Assembly: GCF_013359945.1 (NCBI RefSeq)
Contig: NZ_JABWCS010000203.1
Span: forward strand, 1 to 64,000
Reading direction: 5' to 3'
Source of the DNA: Paenibacillus agri
GTDB taxonomy: Bacteria; Bacillota; Bacilli; Paenibacillales; Paenibacillaceae
DNA: 64,000 nucleotides
Part shown: positions 33,753 through 43,689 of the stretch, in pieces
How the letters are laid out: the number at the start of each line of letters is the position of its first letter
Numbering within the stretch: position 1 is the first letter of the stretch
Position numbers and translations under genes: made by a program
The notes under the pieces: generated by a model
Told to the model about the DNA's origin: nothing
The model's database searches: none
What the model saw: the letters and a program-made list of their open reading frames with translations, nothing else

Positions 33753-35798
33753 GTGGAACAAGGCTACCGGCTGGGCATAGATATCGGAGGCACATTTACG
33801 GATGCGATGGTCGCGGATGCAGACGGTCGCGTGGTCGCCTCACTAAAGACGCCTTCGATACCGGATGCCCCGGAACAAGCTATATTTAATGCGTTGGAGC
33901 AACTGCAGAAGGCTTCTATTAATATTGCGGATATTGGCCTGTTCGTGCATGGGACGACGCTTGGTGTCAACACGTTAATCGAGCGAAATGGAGCGGTAAC
34001 CGGACTCCTTGTGACTGAGGGGTTCCGGGATGTGCTTGAAATTCGCCGGTTGCGATTAGAAAATACCACGAATCTATACGGCGACAAGGCACTTCCACTA
34101 GTGCCCCGGCGTTTGGTCAAAGAGATCGATGAGCGCTGCCTCGCCAGCGGCGAAGTTTTTCGCAGCTTGAATGAGCAGCAGCTTCTGCAATCCGTTGAAG
34201 AATTGGTACAAGAGGGCGTGACGGCCATTGCCATCAGCTTCTTGCATTCTTATAAAAATGCCGGGCATGAGCAGCTTGCCGAGCAGCTCATCAAGCAGCA
34301 CTATCCAGAGCTGTTTGTCTGCACAAGCAGCGGTGTATGGCCGCAGCAGCGCGAGTACGAAAGAACGCTGGCTACGGTGATGAATGCCTATGTCGGGTCG
34401 CAAATGGGGGGATACTTCCAGCGGCTGGAGCAGGGCGTGCAGCAGTATGGTTTGACAGCCAAGGTGCTATCCACGATGTCCAATGGCGGAATCATGTCCT
34501 CGACCAGAGCGTCCAGTGAGCCGGTGAAGACATTGCTGTCCGGTCCGGCTTCCGGGGTCATCGGCGCTACGCATGTAGCTCGTATGGCAGGACTGAATCA
34601 GGTGGTTACATTTGACATGGGTGGAACCAGCGTGGATGTTGCGTTGATTGATGGACAGCCCGCTTATTCCGTTGATAATCAAGTCGGTGATTTTCCAGTG
34701 ATTATTCCGGCCATCGATGTGACTGCCATTGGAGCTGGAGGCGGCTCCATCGCCTGGGTAGATTCAGCGGGCGTATTGAAAGTAGGTCCTCGTAGTGTCG
34801 GGGCCCGTCCGGGCCCGGCCTGTTACAATCGCGGAGGGACATTACCGACTACAACTGATGCTTATCTGCATTTGGGCATTTTGCAGGCGGATCGGTTCCT
34901 GGGCGGACAGATGGAATTAAGACCAGATCTGGCTCAGGCGGTGCTGGAGCGTCTAGGCGAGCAGCTCGGAATGAGTTCCTATGCAGCGGCACAGGCCATA
35001 CTGGATGTGGCAACAGCCAACATGTATGCCCAGTTTACACCGCTCATGGCTCGCAAAGGCGTCGACCCGCGTGATTTTACACTGCTGGCTTACGGCGGCG
35101 CCGGTCCTATGCATGCATTTCTAATGGCTCGTGAGGTGGGGATCCGCAAAGTGCTGATTCCGCCTTCACCGGGAACACTGTGTGCGATGGGCTGTGTAGT
35201 CGCCGATTTACGAAATGACTTCGTTCATTCTCTGAACAAGGTAAGCGATGAACTGCAGCCGGGTGAGCTGGGTCAATGGTTCGAACATCTTGGGGAGCAG
35301 GGGAGACGCTGGATCGCAGAGGAAACAGAACAGGGTATTGAGCTGGACCATACGTATCTGATGTACAGTGCAGACATCCGCTACGAAGGACAGGCCTTTG
35401 ATCTCAGTGTGACACTTTCCAGTGAGGCATACGGAAGTATTGCTGATGCCGAGGCAAGATTCCACCAGCAATATGAGGCTGTATTTGGGACTAGTCAACC
35501 TGAATCTCCTGTAGCCTTTGTAAACCTGCGGGCGACTATTATTGGTGTCACGCGCAAATCGGAGACTGTTGTTGTCCCAGCGCCTGTAAAAACCAACTAT
35601 GAAGCAGAGCGGAGAACGATTGTTTTTGATGGACAGGAGTATCAAGCCTTCATTACTGACCGGGAACAATTGAACGTAGGTGAGATGTTGTCAGGACCGG
35701 TTATTATCAATGAGTACGATACCACTGTATTCGTTCCACCAGGATACAGTCTGACTAAGGATCGTTTTGGAAATATCATCGGGGAGGCCGAATTGTGA
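33753..35798 (+). CDS. hydantoinase/oxoprolinase family protein, subunit A (HyuA-like)
   Basis: A 681-residue ATP-binding subunit of ATP-dependent cyclic-amide hydrolases (N-methylhydantoinase, 5-oxoprolinase, caprolactamase and acetone/acetophenone carboxylase relatives). N-terminal actin-like phosphate loop LGIDIGGTFTDAM; also VHGTTLGVNTLIERNGA, LSGPASGVIGATHVA, VVTFDMGGTSVDVALI and GAGGGSIAWVD. RBS AAGGAGG 8 bases before GTG. It overlaps subunit B. Substrate not determinable: a hydantoin, lactam or oxoproline is plausible, given the importer and peptidase in the cluster. Confidence 0.9.
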   Translation: MEQGYRLGIDIGGTFTDAMVADADGRVVASLKTPSIPDAPEQAIFNALEQLQKASINIADIGLFVHGTTLGVNTLIERNGAVTGLLVTEGFRDVLEIRRLRLENTTNLYGDKALPLVPRRLVKEIDERCLASGEVFRSLNEQQLLQSVEELVQEGVTAIAISFLHSYKNAGHEQLAEQLIKQHYPELFVCTSSGVWPQQREYERTLATVMNAYVGSQMGGYFQRLEQGVQQYGLTAKVLSTMSNGGIMSSTRASSEPVKTLLSGPASGVIGATHVARMAGLNQVVTFDMGGTSVDVALIDGQPAYSVDNQVGDFPVIIPAIDVTAIGAGGGSIAWVDSAGVLKVGPRSVGARPGPACYNRGGTLPTTTDAYLHLGILQADRFLGGQMELRPDLAQAVLERLGEQLGMSSYAAAQAILDVATANMYAQFTPLMARKGVDPRDFTLLAYGGAGPMHAFLMAREVGIRKVLIPPSPGTLCAMGCVVADLRNDFVHSLNKVSDELQPGELGQWFEHLGEQGRRWIAEETEQGIELDHTYLMYSADIRYEGQAFDLSVTLSSEAYGSIADAEARFHQQYEAVFGTSQPESPVAFVNLRATIIGVTRKSETVVVPAPVKTNYEAERRTIVFDGQEYQAFITDREQLNVGEMLSGPVIINEYDTTVFVPPGYSLTKDRFGNIIGEAEL

Positions 35799-37768
35799 TG
35801 ACAGACAAGGTCTTTCTTGAGATTTTTAAAAATCGGGTGCAAGCGATTGTAGAGGAAATGGCCAATGTCGTTCTTCGGACAGGCTTTACAGCATTCGTCA
35901 AGGAAACCGGAGACTTCGGTACCTATCTGCTGACACCAGCGGGAGAAACTTTTGGCTCGCCACTGGATACGGGCTATAATCTTTCCCTTGGCATTCCGGC
36001 GGGCGAAACTATTGAAGCCATCGGGGATTGGAAAGAAGGGGACATCGTCATCACGAATGATCCCTATGCGACAGGCGGAATGGCGACCCATTTACCAGAT
36101 GTGCATCTGATTAAGCCTTTTTTTCATCAAGGGAAAATAGTAGCTTTCGGGATGTGCTTCGTACATTCTTCCGATGTTGGCGGTAAAGTGCCAGGCAGCG
36201 TCTCGCCGACATCTTATGATATTCACATGGAGGGCATCCGGATTGCTCCGGTGAAGCTGTATGATCAAGGCGTGCTCAATGAGCAGGTACTTCGTCTATT
36301 CCTGGACAACAGCCGTATTCCCGACCAGAACTGGGGCGATCTGAAGGCGTTGATGGCAGCATTGCATCGGGGTGAGCTGAGGCTTCAAGAGCTGATTGTC
36401 CGTTATGGCCTGGATAAAGTTGAGCAAGGGATTGTTGATTTGCTGCAATATTCGGAGCTTAAGGTAAGAGCCATTATCCGTGATATTCCGGATGGTTCCT
36501 ATGATTTCTGGGATTATCTGGAGGATGGTCCTGGTGGCTATCCGATCCGTCTTCGCTGCCGGATGGACATCGCCGGTGAAGAAATCTTCCTTGATTTTGA
36601 TGGAAGCGATCCGCAGGTTCGTGCTTCTTTTAATATTGTCACGGCGAATAAACAAGGTCACTATATGCTTGTCCCGGCACTGATTCGCTATTTCAGAACC
36701 GTTGACCCCACGATTCCGTGGAACTCTGGCATGATCCGTATGGTTCGTAATGATGCGCCGCCAGCAACGATCCTCAATCCTGAACCAATGGCGGCGGTTG
36801 GGGCCAGAGCTGCGACCTTCATCCGTGTCATGGATGTACTGACAGGGGCGATGAGTAAGGCGCAGGCCGATAAACTTCCCGCCGCGGGAGCAGGACAAGC
36901 TTGTATCGTCATGCTGGCGATCACAGATCCTGTCACAGGCCGGAAGAAGGTTGGTGTCATTCAGCCGATTTGTGGTGGATCGGGTGCGCGGCCGATGAAG
37001 GACGGCATAGATGGCATGGATTTCGCTGTCGGCCATTTGCGGAATATCCCCGCGGAAGCGGTGGAAGCTGAGATGCCGATTTTGATTGAAAGATATGGCT
37101 TGCGTCAGGATTCAGCAGGTGCGGGCAAGTATCGCGGCGGTAGCGGCATTGATCTAAAAGTGAAAATCCTTAGTCCGGATACAATTATGACCGCCCGTAA
37201 TATGGAACGGATGCAGTTCCAGCCTTGGGGCCGGCTCGGCGGCGGTGTAGGGCAGGTTGGTGCAGCGATTCAAAATGCCGGGACTGCAGAGGAGCGTTCC
37301 TTGGGGAGAATCGATGAGCTTCTGCTTCATCCCGGTGACACGGTAACATTCCTGTCGCAGGGTGGAGGCGGCTATGGCGATCCCTTCCTGCGTGATCCGC
37401 AGGAGGTGCTTGAAGATGTACGCAGCGGGTTACTTACGGAAGACGCAGCAGAGACGCTGTACGGAGTTGCACTTGCTGGGCAGGGTATCGATGAGTCGGC
37501 AACAGCTATTCTTCGGAACAATCATCAGGAGAATATGGAGGATTTCAGCTTTGGCAGCAAGCGCGAGCAGTTCGAGCAGCTATGGAGCGATGAAATGCAG
37601 CGGGCTGTCGGACAGGCGCTTCGACAATACCCGCTTGCGCTCCGTGATTATCTGAAACGAAGAACGATGGATAAAGCTGAAGCACTGGCACAGCAAGGCG
37701 TGCAAATCGCCCCTGATGATATCGTGAAGCTTATGAAGGATATAAAATGTCAAACGGGAATGCATTAG
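35798..37768 (+). CDS. hydantoinase/oxoprolinase family protein, subunit B (HyuB-like)
   Basis: A 656-residue catalytic-partner subunit. Family segments: FKNRVQAIVEEMANVVLRTGF, VITNDPYATGGMATHLPDVHL, FVHSSDVGGKVPGS, GEIFLDFDGSDPQ-type and SGGGGYGDPF-like QGGGGYGDPFLRDP. ATG 35798 shares one base with the stop of subunit A (TGATG) and has GGGGAGG 10 bases upstream; GTG 35795 is a second option. Together A and B should form the ATP-dependent ring-opening enzyme. No terminator follows; a repeat-rich 540-bp gap separates it from the ABC importer genes. Confidence 0.9.
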   Translation: MTDKVFLEIFKNRVQAIVEEMANVVLRTGFTAFVKETGDFGTYLLTPAGETFGSPLDTGYNLSLGIPAGETIEAIGDWKEGDIVITNDPYATGGMATHLPDVHLIKPFFHQGKIVAFGMCFVHSSDVGGKVPGSVSPTSYDIHMEGIRIAPVKLYDQGVLNEQVLRLFLDNSRIPDQNWGDLKALMAALHRGELRLQELIVRYGLDKVEQGIVDLLQYSELKVRAIIRDIPDGSYDFWDYLEDGPGGYPIRLRCRMDIAGEEIFLDFDGSDPQVRASFNIVTANKQGHYMLVPALIRYFRTVDPTIPWNSGMIRMVRNDAPPATILNPEPMAAVGARAATFIRVMDVLTGAMSKAQADKLPAAGAGQACIVMLAITDPVTGRKKVGVIQPICGGSGARPMKDGIDGMDFAVGHLRNIPAEAVEAEMPILIERYGLRQDSAGAGKYRGGSGIDLKVKILSPDTIMTARNMERMQFQPWGRLGGGVGQVGAAIQNAGTAEERSLGRIDELLLHPGDTVTFLSQGGGGYGDPFLRDPQEVLEDVRSGLLTEDAAETLYGVALAGQGIDESATAILRNNHQENMEDFSFGSKREQFEQLWSDEMQRAVGQALRQYPLALRDYLKRRTMDKAEALAQQGVQIAPDDIVKLMKDIKCQTGMH

Positions 37769-37910
37769 CTTATAAGACTATATGAATTGAAATTATCATT
37801 CAAATAGAAGACTAGGCGTTATCCTGGTGATGTCAGGACTCTAGGAATGAGGTTAGGGCTCTAGGATTTAAAACTCCCATCTACTCTCTCCGTCTTCTTA
37901 ACAGAGTTGG

Positions 37911-38150
37911 GTGCAATTAGACGGAAATGGTCGGAATAACAGGAGTTTTTCCTGTTAATGCGCCACATTTCTGCAGAATGAGCGAAATAACTGGAAAAAC
38001 TCCCGTTAGTCAGCTCGTTTGGACAGGTTTAGAAAGTAATTAGACGAAATAACAGGAGTTTTTCCTGTTAATGTGCCCCATCTCTGCGGAATGAGCAAAA
38101 TAACTGGAGAAATTCCCGTTAGTCAGCTTGTTTGAACAGGCTTAGAATCC
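37911..38150. repeat. tandem 113-bp repeat with internal inverted repeats
   Basis: Two diverged copies, offset 113 bp (for example AATAACAGGAGTTTTTCC at 37935 and 38048). Each copy contains ACAGGAGTTTTTCC and, about 60 bases on, GGAAAAACTCCCGT or GGAGAAATTCCCGT, so each can fold into a long hairpin; a small AACAGGA/TCCTGTT hairpin lies within. It separates hyuB from the ABC binding-protein gene. The rest of the 37769-38305 gap holds copy C of the dispersed element; no gene. Confidence 0.8.
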
Positions 38151-38163
38151 GATTAGAGTTCAA

Positions 38164-38270
38164 GTCCAAACATCACCGTAATGACGACCGAGCTTTACGT
38201 TCAGATCTTACATTCAGATCTTACGTTTGTATCTTACGTTCAGATCCTAAGTTCATCTTGTATAGATTCA
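38164..38270 (+). repeat. dispersed intergenic repeat, copy C (expanded 3' part)
   Basis: GTCCAAACAT, then TGACGACCGAGCTTTACGTT (38182-38201), then four near-copies of a short TTACGTTCAGATC-type unit, then CTAAGTTCATCTTGTATAG. It matches the 3' half of the 33.4-kb element apart from the internal expansion, and again sits just upstream of a gene in the same orientation. Confidence 0.75.
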
Positions 38271-38305
38271 TCTTATATAGATCCATTAAACAAGGAGAGA
38301 TTACC

Positions 38306-39463
38306 ATGAAATTGAAGAAACGTTCCCTGGCTCTGTCTGCACTTACCTTGGCGACTGCGTTAGCTGTAACAGCTTGCGGCGGTAACAACACAGCTTCTAA
38401 CAACGGATCTAATACGAGAAGTAACACAGGTTCAGAACAAAGCACTAATACAAGCACTAGTAAGGAAGACAAAGTTAAGCTGACGATGTTCATCTGGGCA
38501 GGCTCCAATCAGGATGTAGTTCCTAAAGAGGTTGTAGCGAAATATGTGGCAGCTCATCCCAACGTCGAAGTAACCTTCGAGGAATCATCCAACTCTGTAA
38601 TGTATCCGAAAATGGTTGCCGGCAAGCAAGCTGATCCGAATAACCCGATTGTCAACTTCGGATATTTCAATGCTGACGCTTCAGCCAAAGGCCTGAAGGA
38701 CGATATGTGGGAATCGCTGGATCCTTCTATTGTGACGAATCTTGCTGACATTCCAGAGCAATATCATCAAGCTGACAACAAAGGGATTGTATGGGGTATC
38801 TCCAGCTTCTCCCTGGTATACAACAAGGATCTTGTGAAGACCCCGCCAACCAGCTGGAATGATCTGTGGGACAATGAGCAATTCAAAGGCAAAGTCGCAC
38901 TTTGGGATTACATGTTCTACCCAGTGATTTCGCCGCTGATTGCCGTTAAAGGCAACGAGCTAGGCGCAACGTATGACAATCCGGAACCTGCCTTTAAGTT
39001 CTGGGGTGATCATAGCAGCCAAATTCAGACCCTGGTGACCTCAAACGATCAGCTTAAGAGCCTGCTTGATTCAGGGGATGCCCTAATCGCACCGTTCAGC
39101 GCCCAAGTCGCACAGACCTGGATTGATGGCGGTTCGCCACTGGCAGTTGCCTATCCGAAGGAAGGCGCGATATCCTTCCCGTACTCCTTGCAAATTGTAA
39201 AAGGATCTACACCGGAACAAGCTCGTGTGGCTAATGAAATTATCAATGAGCTGATCTCTGCGGATGCGTTGACCCGCTATGCTGAAGAGACAGGCACACC
39301 ATTCACTAGTACGAAGGCAACCGTTCCAGACAAGTATAAGAATGATCCATCCTTCTCCGCAGAGGTGCAAAGCAAAGGCATCAACCCGGATTGGAGTAAA
39401 ATGGCTGAGGACAGCTCCAAGTGGAAAGAACTATGGGATCGTCTCGTCAAAACGAATCTGTAA
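38306..39463 (+). CDS. polyamine-type ABC substrate-binding lipoprotein (PotD-like)
   Basis: A 385-residue extracellular binding protein. The signal MKLKKRSLALSALTLATALA is followed by VTACGG, a lipobox; a Ser/Asn/Thr-rich spacer follows (about 30-55). PotD/AfuA-like features: NPIVNFGYFNADA, YNKDLVKTPPTSWNDLWD, FKGKVALWDYMFYPVI. ATG has AAGGAG 9 bases upstream; the open frame further upstream is repeat sequence. First gene of a complete ABC importer (binding protein, ATPase, two permeases). Substrate probably a charged nitrogen compound processed by the hydantoinase or M24 enzymes. Confidence 0.88.
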   Translation: MKLKKRSLALSALTLATALAVTACGGNNTASNNGSNTRSNTGSEQSTNTSTSKEDKVKLTMFIWAGSNQDVVPKEVVAKYVAAHPNVEVTFEESSNSVMYPKMVAGKQADPNNPIVNFGYFNADASAKGLKDDMWESLDPSIVTNLADIPEQYHQADNKGIVWGISSFSLVYNKDLVKTPPTSWNDLWDNEQFKGKVALWDYMFYPVISPLIAVKGNELGATYDNPEPAFKFWGDHSSQIQTLVTSNDQLKSLLDSGDALIAPFSAQVAQTWIDGGSPLAVAYPKEGAISFPYSLQIVKGSTPEQARVANEIINELISADALTRYAEETGTPFTSTKATVPDKYKNDPSFSAEVQSKGINPDWSKMAEDSSKWKELWDRLVKTNL

Positions 39464-39501
39464 TAGCTGTAAAGTAAGTGGAGGAAGGTGGGATTGGCAT
39501 C

Positions 39502-40605
39502 ATGAGCAATCAGCATGCTGAGACAACAGCCATCGAGGCCCGTAATATTGTGAAACAATTCGCCGGGCATACAGCCTTGAATCAGGTTTCACTGGAGGTG
39601 AAGCGGGGGGAGTTTATCTCCCTGCTTGGCCCCAGCGGCTGTGGCAAAACAACGCTGCTGCGGATCCTTGGTGGATTGGAGCATCCGGATGAGGGGGCCG
39701 TTCTGCTCTCCGGCAAAGATGTTTCCGGAGTGCCGGCTTATGGACGCAATACGAATATGATTTTCCAGCAGCTGGCGCTGTTTCCCCATATGGATGTGTA
39801 TAACAATATTGCATACGGCCTTAAGGTGAAAAAACTGGGCAAGGCTGAAATCAAGAAACGTGTGGCGGAGGTGCTGGAGCTTGTGCAGCTGTCCGATTAC
39901 AGCAATCGCAGCATATCGCAGCTGTCGGGTGGTCAGGCACAGCGGATTGCCATTGCACGGGCTTTGGTCAATAAGCCGGAGGTGCTGCTGCTGGACGAGC
40001 CGCTATCTGCGCTTGATATGCAGCTGCGACTGGATATGCAGCATGAACTCAAGCGTATTCAGCGCGAATTCGGCGGGACCTTTATCTTTGTTACGCATGA
40101 CCAGAATGAAGCGATGAATCTGTCTGACCGCATTGCTGTTATGCGCTCCGGCGTCATTTTACAATATGGTACACCTAGTGAAATCTATGAGCGGCCGGTA
40201 GACAGCTTTGTAGCCAAATTCATCGGGGATACGAATTTGCTGGAAGCTAAGGTGATTGAGAGTAGCGGCTCCAAGCTGATCGTGGAGTGCTGCGGCCGAA
40301 CGTTTGAAGCGCGGAACCCGGGGGCAGCTGGCGTGGGATCGACAGGTCATCTTTCACTGCGCTATGAATATGTCGGGCTGGGAGAAAGCGCGGAGCGCTG
40401 TGATAATCAGTTGACCGGAAAGATCCTGGAAAGTGTATATGGCGGTGCGAGCATCCGCTACAAACTTGATATTGGCGGCGGCTATGAGTTGACAGCTAAT
40501 GTACAGTACCAGCCCGGAAACCCTATATATGGCGTGGGGCAAGAGATTGCGCTTGGTTTTCAGCGAGAGTATGCGCTGTTCCTTGATGACTCGAGGGAGG
40601 CGTAA
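39502..40605 (+). CDS. ABC transporter ATP-binding protein (PotA-like)
   Basis: A 367-residue nucleotide-binding protein. Walker A GPSGCGKTT, signature LSGGQAQRIAIARAL, Walker B VLLLDEPLSALD, H-loop FVTHDQ. A C-terminal TOBE-type domain (about 285-365) is typical of PotA/FbpC-class importers. ATG 39502 (MSNQHAE) is preferred because GAGGAAGGTGGG lies 9 bases upstream; GTG 39478 lies before that site. It ends 2 bases before the first permease gene. Confidence 0.92.
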   Translation: MSNQHAETTAIEARNIVKQFAGHTALNQVSLEVKRGEFISLLGPSGCGKTTLLRILGGLEHPDEGAVLLSGKDVSGVPAYGRNTNMIFQQLALFPHMDVYNNIAYGLKVKKLGKAEIKKRVAEVLELVQLSDYSNRSISQLSGGQAQRIAIARALVNKPEVLLLDEPLSALDMQLRLDMQHELKRIQREFGGTFIFVTHDQNEAMNLSDRIAVMRSGVILQYGTPSEIYERPVDSFVAKFIGDTNLLEAKVIESSGSKLIVECCGRTFEARNPGAAGVGSTGHLSLRYEYVGLGESAERCDNQLTGKILESVYGGASIRYKLDIGGGYELTANVQYQPGNPIYGVGQEIALGFQREYALFLDDSREA

Positions 40606-40607
40606 TC

Positions 40608-41516
40608 ATGACCAAAGCATCCAGCAGGCCTGTTAAAAGGCCGTCGCAGAGCCAGTCCTCCTGGCTCATGCGCTTGCTGTTACTGCTGCCTGCGCTGCTG
40701 CTGATGGGGATTATTTATTTGGCCGGAATGCTGATTTTTAGCCGGTTCAGCTTCGATGCTTTTGAGCAGGGGACCATTGTATCAGCCTGGCGCTTGGATA
40801 CGTACAAGGCATTCTTAAGTGATCCATATTATTGGAAATTGATAGGCTCGACCTTCCGGCTGGCGCTAAAGGTGACCTTCTGGAGCTTGCTATTGGCTTA
40901 TCCGCTGGCATATGTCATAGCAGGAGTGCGCAGTTCCGGCTGGCGGCAAGCCATGCTGCTTGTTACCTTCATGCCGCTGCTCATCAGCGCTGTGGTCCGT
41001 TCTTATGGATGGATGATCATCCTTTCCCGGCAAGGCTTCCTAAACTGGATCTTTATGAAGCTGGGCCTTACGGAGACGGGCTTTAATCTGATGCATAATG
41101 AGACAGGTGTCGTTATTGCGCTCGTGCATATCTTCCTGCCGTTCATGGTCTTTCCGATATTGAGCGTGCTGCTTCAGAATGACGGGGTACTCAAGCATGC
41201 CGCACATGATTTGGGAGCCGGAAAATGGCGGACATTCTTCACGATCACCTTTCCGTTATCGGCAAGAGGAATTGCCAGCGGCGTACAGATCGTGTTTACG
41301 CTGTGTCTCACGGCTTTTACAACTCCCCAATTAATCGGTGGCGGACGAGTGATGACCCTGCCTGTGTTCATTTATCAGCGGACACTCGATACGAACTGGC
41401 CGATGGCTGCGGTAGCGAGTCTGTTTTTGTTCGCAGCTTCGATACTGGTCTCCCTACTAGTGAACCGATCCGCTGAATGGTTGATGTACAGACGCAGTAC
41501 TGTAGGAGGTCGATAA
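40608..41516 (+). CDS. ABC permease (PotB-like)
   Basis: A 302-residue inner-membrane permease with about six helices. The coupling (EAA-like) loop is AAHDLGAGKWRTFFTITFPLSARGI. It carries an N-terminal hydrophobic anchor (LLLLLPALLLMGIIYLAGML). Starts 2 bases after the ATPase stop and ends 1 base before the PotC-like gene, so the genes form one operon. Confidence 0.92.
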   Translation: MTKASSRPVKRPSQSQSSWLMRLLLLLPALLLMGIIYLAGMLIFSRFSFDAFEQGTIVSAWRLDTYKAFLSDPYYWKLIGSTFRLALKVTFWSLLLAYPLAYVIAGVRSSGWRQAMLLVTFMPLLISAVVRSYGWMIILSRQGFLNWIFMKLGLTETGFNLMHNETGVVIALVHIFLPFMVFPILSVLLQNDGVLKHAAHDLGAGKWRTFFTITFPLSARGIASGVQIVFTLCLTAFTTPQLIGGGRVMTLPVFIYQRTLDTNWPMAAVASLFLFAASILVSLLVNRSAEWLMYRRSTVGGR

Positions 41517-41517
41517 G

Positions 41518-42333
41518 ATGCGTACAAAGAATGTTAGCTTCAAATGGGTACTGTACGTTGCAGCGATCTTGATCTGTCTGTTTCTGACGCTACCGTTGCT
41601 GATAATTATCCTGACCTCCTTTGGTGCCGGCACTTCCAGTGTGTTTCCGCCCAAAGGCTTCTCTACCGAATGGTACAGTCATTTGGCGTCACAGAAGCAG
41701 TTCGGTCAGGCGTTTGTTAACAGTCTGATTGCCTCCAGCGGTGCAACCCTGCTTGCTTTGGTTGGGGGGACTTTGGCGGCCATGGCGATTCTGTATTATC
41801 CCTTCCCGGGCAGCGGCGTTCTGAAGGCCTTCTTCATGTCGCCGATGGTCGTTCCGAAGATTACACTGGGCGTTGCCTATTTGATTCTGTTCTCCAAAAT
41901 GCATATCGCAGGCGGCTTATTCGCACTGATCTTAGGCGAAGCGGTCACAGTGTTTCCTTTTGTGATTTCTATCGTCGGCAGTGCGCTGGCGAACCTGAAG
42001 CCTGCGGATCGTGAGGCCGCTGCCGATCTTGGCGCCAAGCCGCTAAGAGTTTTCTTCACCGTTACCTTGCCGCAGTTGAAGATCAGCTTGCTCATGGCCG
42101 GTGCGATTTCGTTTGTCTTTACTTTCGATCAGGTGGAAACCGCGTTGCTCATTTTACGTCAGGGTAGTTATACCTTGCCGATTCAGCTGTTTATTTATAT
42201 GGAAAAATGGCAGGACCCTACCATCGCCGTTGTGTCTGTCATGATGATTGTATTTGCTCTGCTGCTCTTCTTTGGCATCAAGGTCGCGCTGAAATCAGCG
42301 CCGGCCATGGAGAAAATGCTGGGCAAAAAGTAG
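41518..42333 (+). CDS. ABC permease (PotC-like)
   Basis: A 271-residue permease partner of the preceding gene, with six predicted helices and the coupling loop EAAADLGAKPLRVFFTVTLPQL. It starts 1 base after the PotB-like stop, with GTAGGAGGT ahead. Completes a one-binding-protein, one-ATPase, two-permease importer. A weak GAAACGG/CCGTTTC stem just after the stop has no T tract. Confidence 0.92.
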   Translation: MRTKNVSFKWVLYVAAILICLFLTLPLLIIILTSFGAGTSSVFPPKGFSTEWYSHLASQKQFGQAFVNSLIASSGATLLALVGGTLAAMAILYYPFPGSGVLKAFFMSPMVVPKITLGVAYLILFSKMHIAGGLFALILGEAVTVFPFVISIVGSALANLKPADREAAADLGAKPLRVFFTVTLPQLKISLLMAGAISFVFTFDQVETALLILRQGSYTLPIQLFIYMEKWQDPTIAVVSVMMIVFALLLFFGIKVALKSAPAMEKMLGKK

Positions 42334-42447
42334 AAACGGCTTTGCCGTCCTCTAAGGGACGACATCCGTTTCAGCGAGAAATATAAGGATGATTTATAGC
42401 GTAAAACATATAAATTCTTATATTTTTAAAAATAGGAGGTTGTTCCC

Positions 42448-43647
42448 TTGAGTGATGTCGTCATTGCCAACCGCAGCCGGGCAGCGGCCTATATGGAGCG
42501 TCACGGCTTGGCTGCTCTCATTGCAACCACACCGGAGAATGTAGCTTATACGATTGGCTCACAGCTTCGCGCGACCAATTGGACGATGCAGATTTATGCG
42601 GTCATGCCAAAAAATCCAGAGCAGCGTCCTTGCATTATTATCCCGACAAACCGGCTTGGCGTGATTGCCCAGATGGGCATTTCAGGTGCGGACCTCTACG
42701 TCTACAGCGATTTCTTTGTGGAAGGGTCCATTGCAGGTAAGCCTTCAACGCCTGATATTGATCTCTTCTATGACCTGCTGCAGACAACTCCATCCTATGC
42801 GACTCCTTTTGCAGCGTTGGAGGCGGCTCTAACACAGCTGGGCATTAAAGGACAACCAGTTGGCGTCGATGAGATGCGGATGGCTCCGGATATTTATAGC
42901 AAGCTGACTGAACTGCTACCGAGTGGTGGAGCGTTCCCGGCGTATGCTCTGTTCCGGCAAATCCGCGGGGTGAAGACAGAGGCCGAGATTGCCCTGTTGA
43001 AAAAAGCTGCGGCGCTGAACGAGCAGGCAGAAAGCGAGCTGATTGCGATGATCGCCGCAGGCGTTCATGAAGCGGATATAGCACAGCATTATCGTCTTGC
43101 CGCTGTGAAGGGTAAAGCCGTTCCGGCAATGACCGCTGTGGGTGCCGGTCCACGCAGCGCCTTGCCGCTAATCGAAAATTATTTTCACACCATTGCACCG
43201 GGAGATCTCGTCCGCTTCGATCTTTGTCTGCAACTAGGCGGGTATTGGGCCGATACCGGACGTACGGCCGTATTGGGTGAGCCGACGGAGTGGCAACGGA
43301 ACCATTTTCATTACGTTAAGACCGGCTGGGAACGGGCACTCGACATGATCAGACCTGGTGTCAAAGCCTCCGAGGTGTTCGAAGCGGCGCTGACTACTGT
43401 GCAAAAGGAAGGGATTCCGCATTACCGCCGTCAGCATGTAGGCCATGCGATTGGTTTGGAACTCTACGATGGTATAACGTTATCGCCAGGCGATCATAGT
43501 GTGCTTGAGAAGGGAATGGTCCTTTGCGTAGAGGTGCCATATTATGAGCTGGGTGCGGGTGGATTCCAGATTGAGGATACCGTTGTTGTGACAGAGGATG
43601 GTTTCGAATTTATTACTCACATGGAGCGTAGGCTGTATCAACAGTAG
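42448..43647 (+). CDS. M24-family peptidase/creatinase-like hydrolase
   Basis: A 399-residue pita-bread-fold enzyme of the Xaa-Pro dipeptidase/creatinase family. N-terminal creatinase-type domain (about 1-160) with ALIATTPENVAYTIGSQ; C-terminal metallopeptidase domain with the dimetal ligands in place: Asp pair in VRFDLCLQLGGYWADTGRT, His in HVGHAIGLELYDG, Glu in CVEVPYYE and Glu in FQIEDTVVV. TTG start 8 bases after AGGAGG. Position after a hydantoinase pair and importer hints at a role in breaking down the opened ring product or a dipeptide-like substrate rather than general proteolysis. Confidence 0.87.
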   Translation: MSDVVIANRSRAAAYMERHGLAALIATTPENVAYTIGSQLRATNWTMQIYAVMPKNPEQRPCIIIPTNRLGVIAQMGISGADLYVYSDFFVEGSIAGKPSTPDIDLFYDLLQTTPSYATPFAALEAALTQLGIKGQPVGVDEMRMAPDIYSKLTELLPSGGAFPAYALFRQIRGVKTEAEIALLKKAAALNEQAESELIAMIAAGVHEADIAQHYRLAAVKGKAVPAMTAVGAGPRSALPLIENYFHTIAPGDLVRFDLCLQLGGYWADTGRTAVLGEPTEWQRNHFHYVKTGWERALDMIRPGVKASEVFEAALTTVQKEGIPHYRRQHVGHAIGLELYDGITLSPGDHSVLEKGMVLCVEVPYYELGAGGFQIEDTVVVTEDGFEFITHMERRLYQQ

Positions 43648-43689
43648 TAAAGGCACAAAGCATGAATTAATCAACGAAGGATAGATGTA

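Noticed and set aside
38132-38305. N-terminal extension of the PotD-like protein
   Set aside because: The extension is translated intergenic repeat; the lipoprotein signal starts at ATG 38306 with a good ribosome site.
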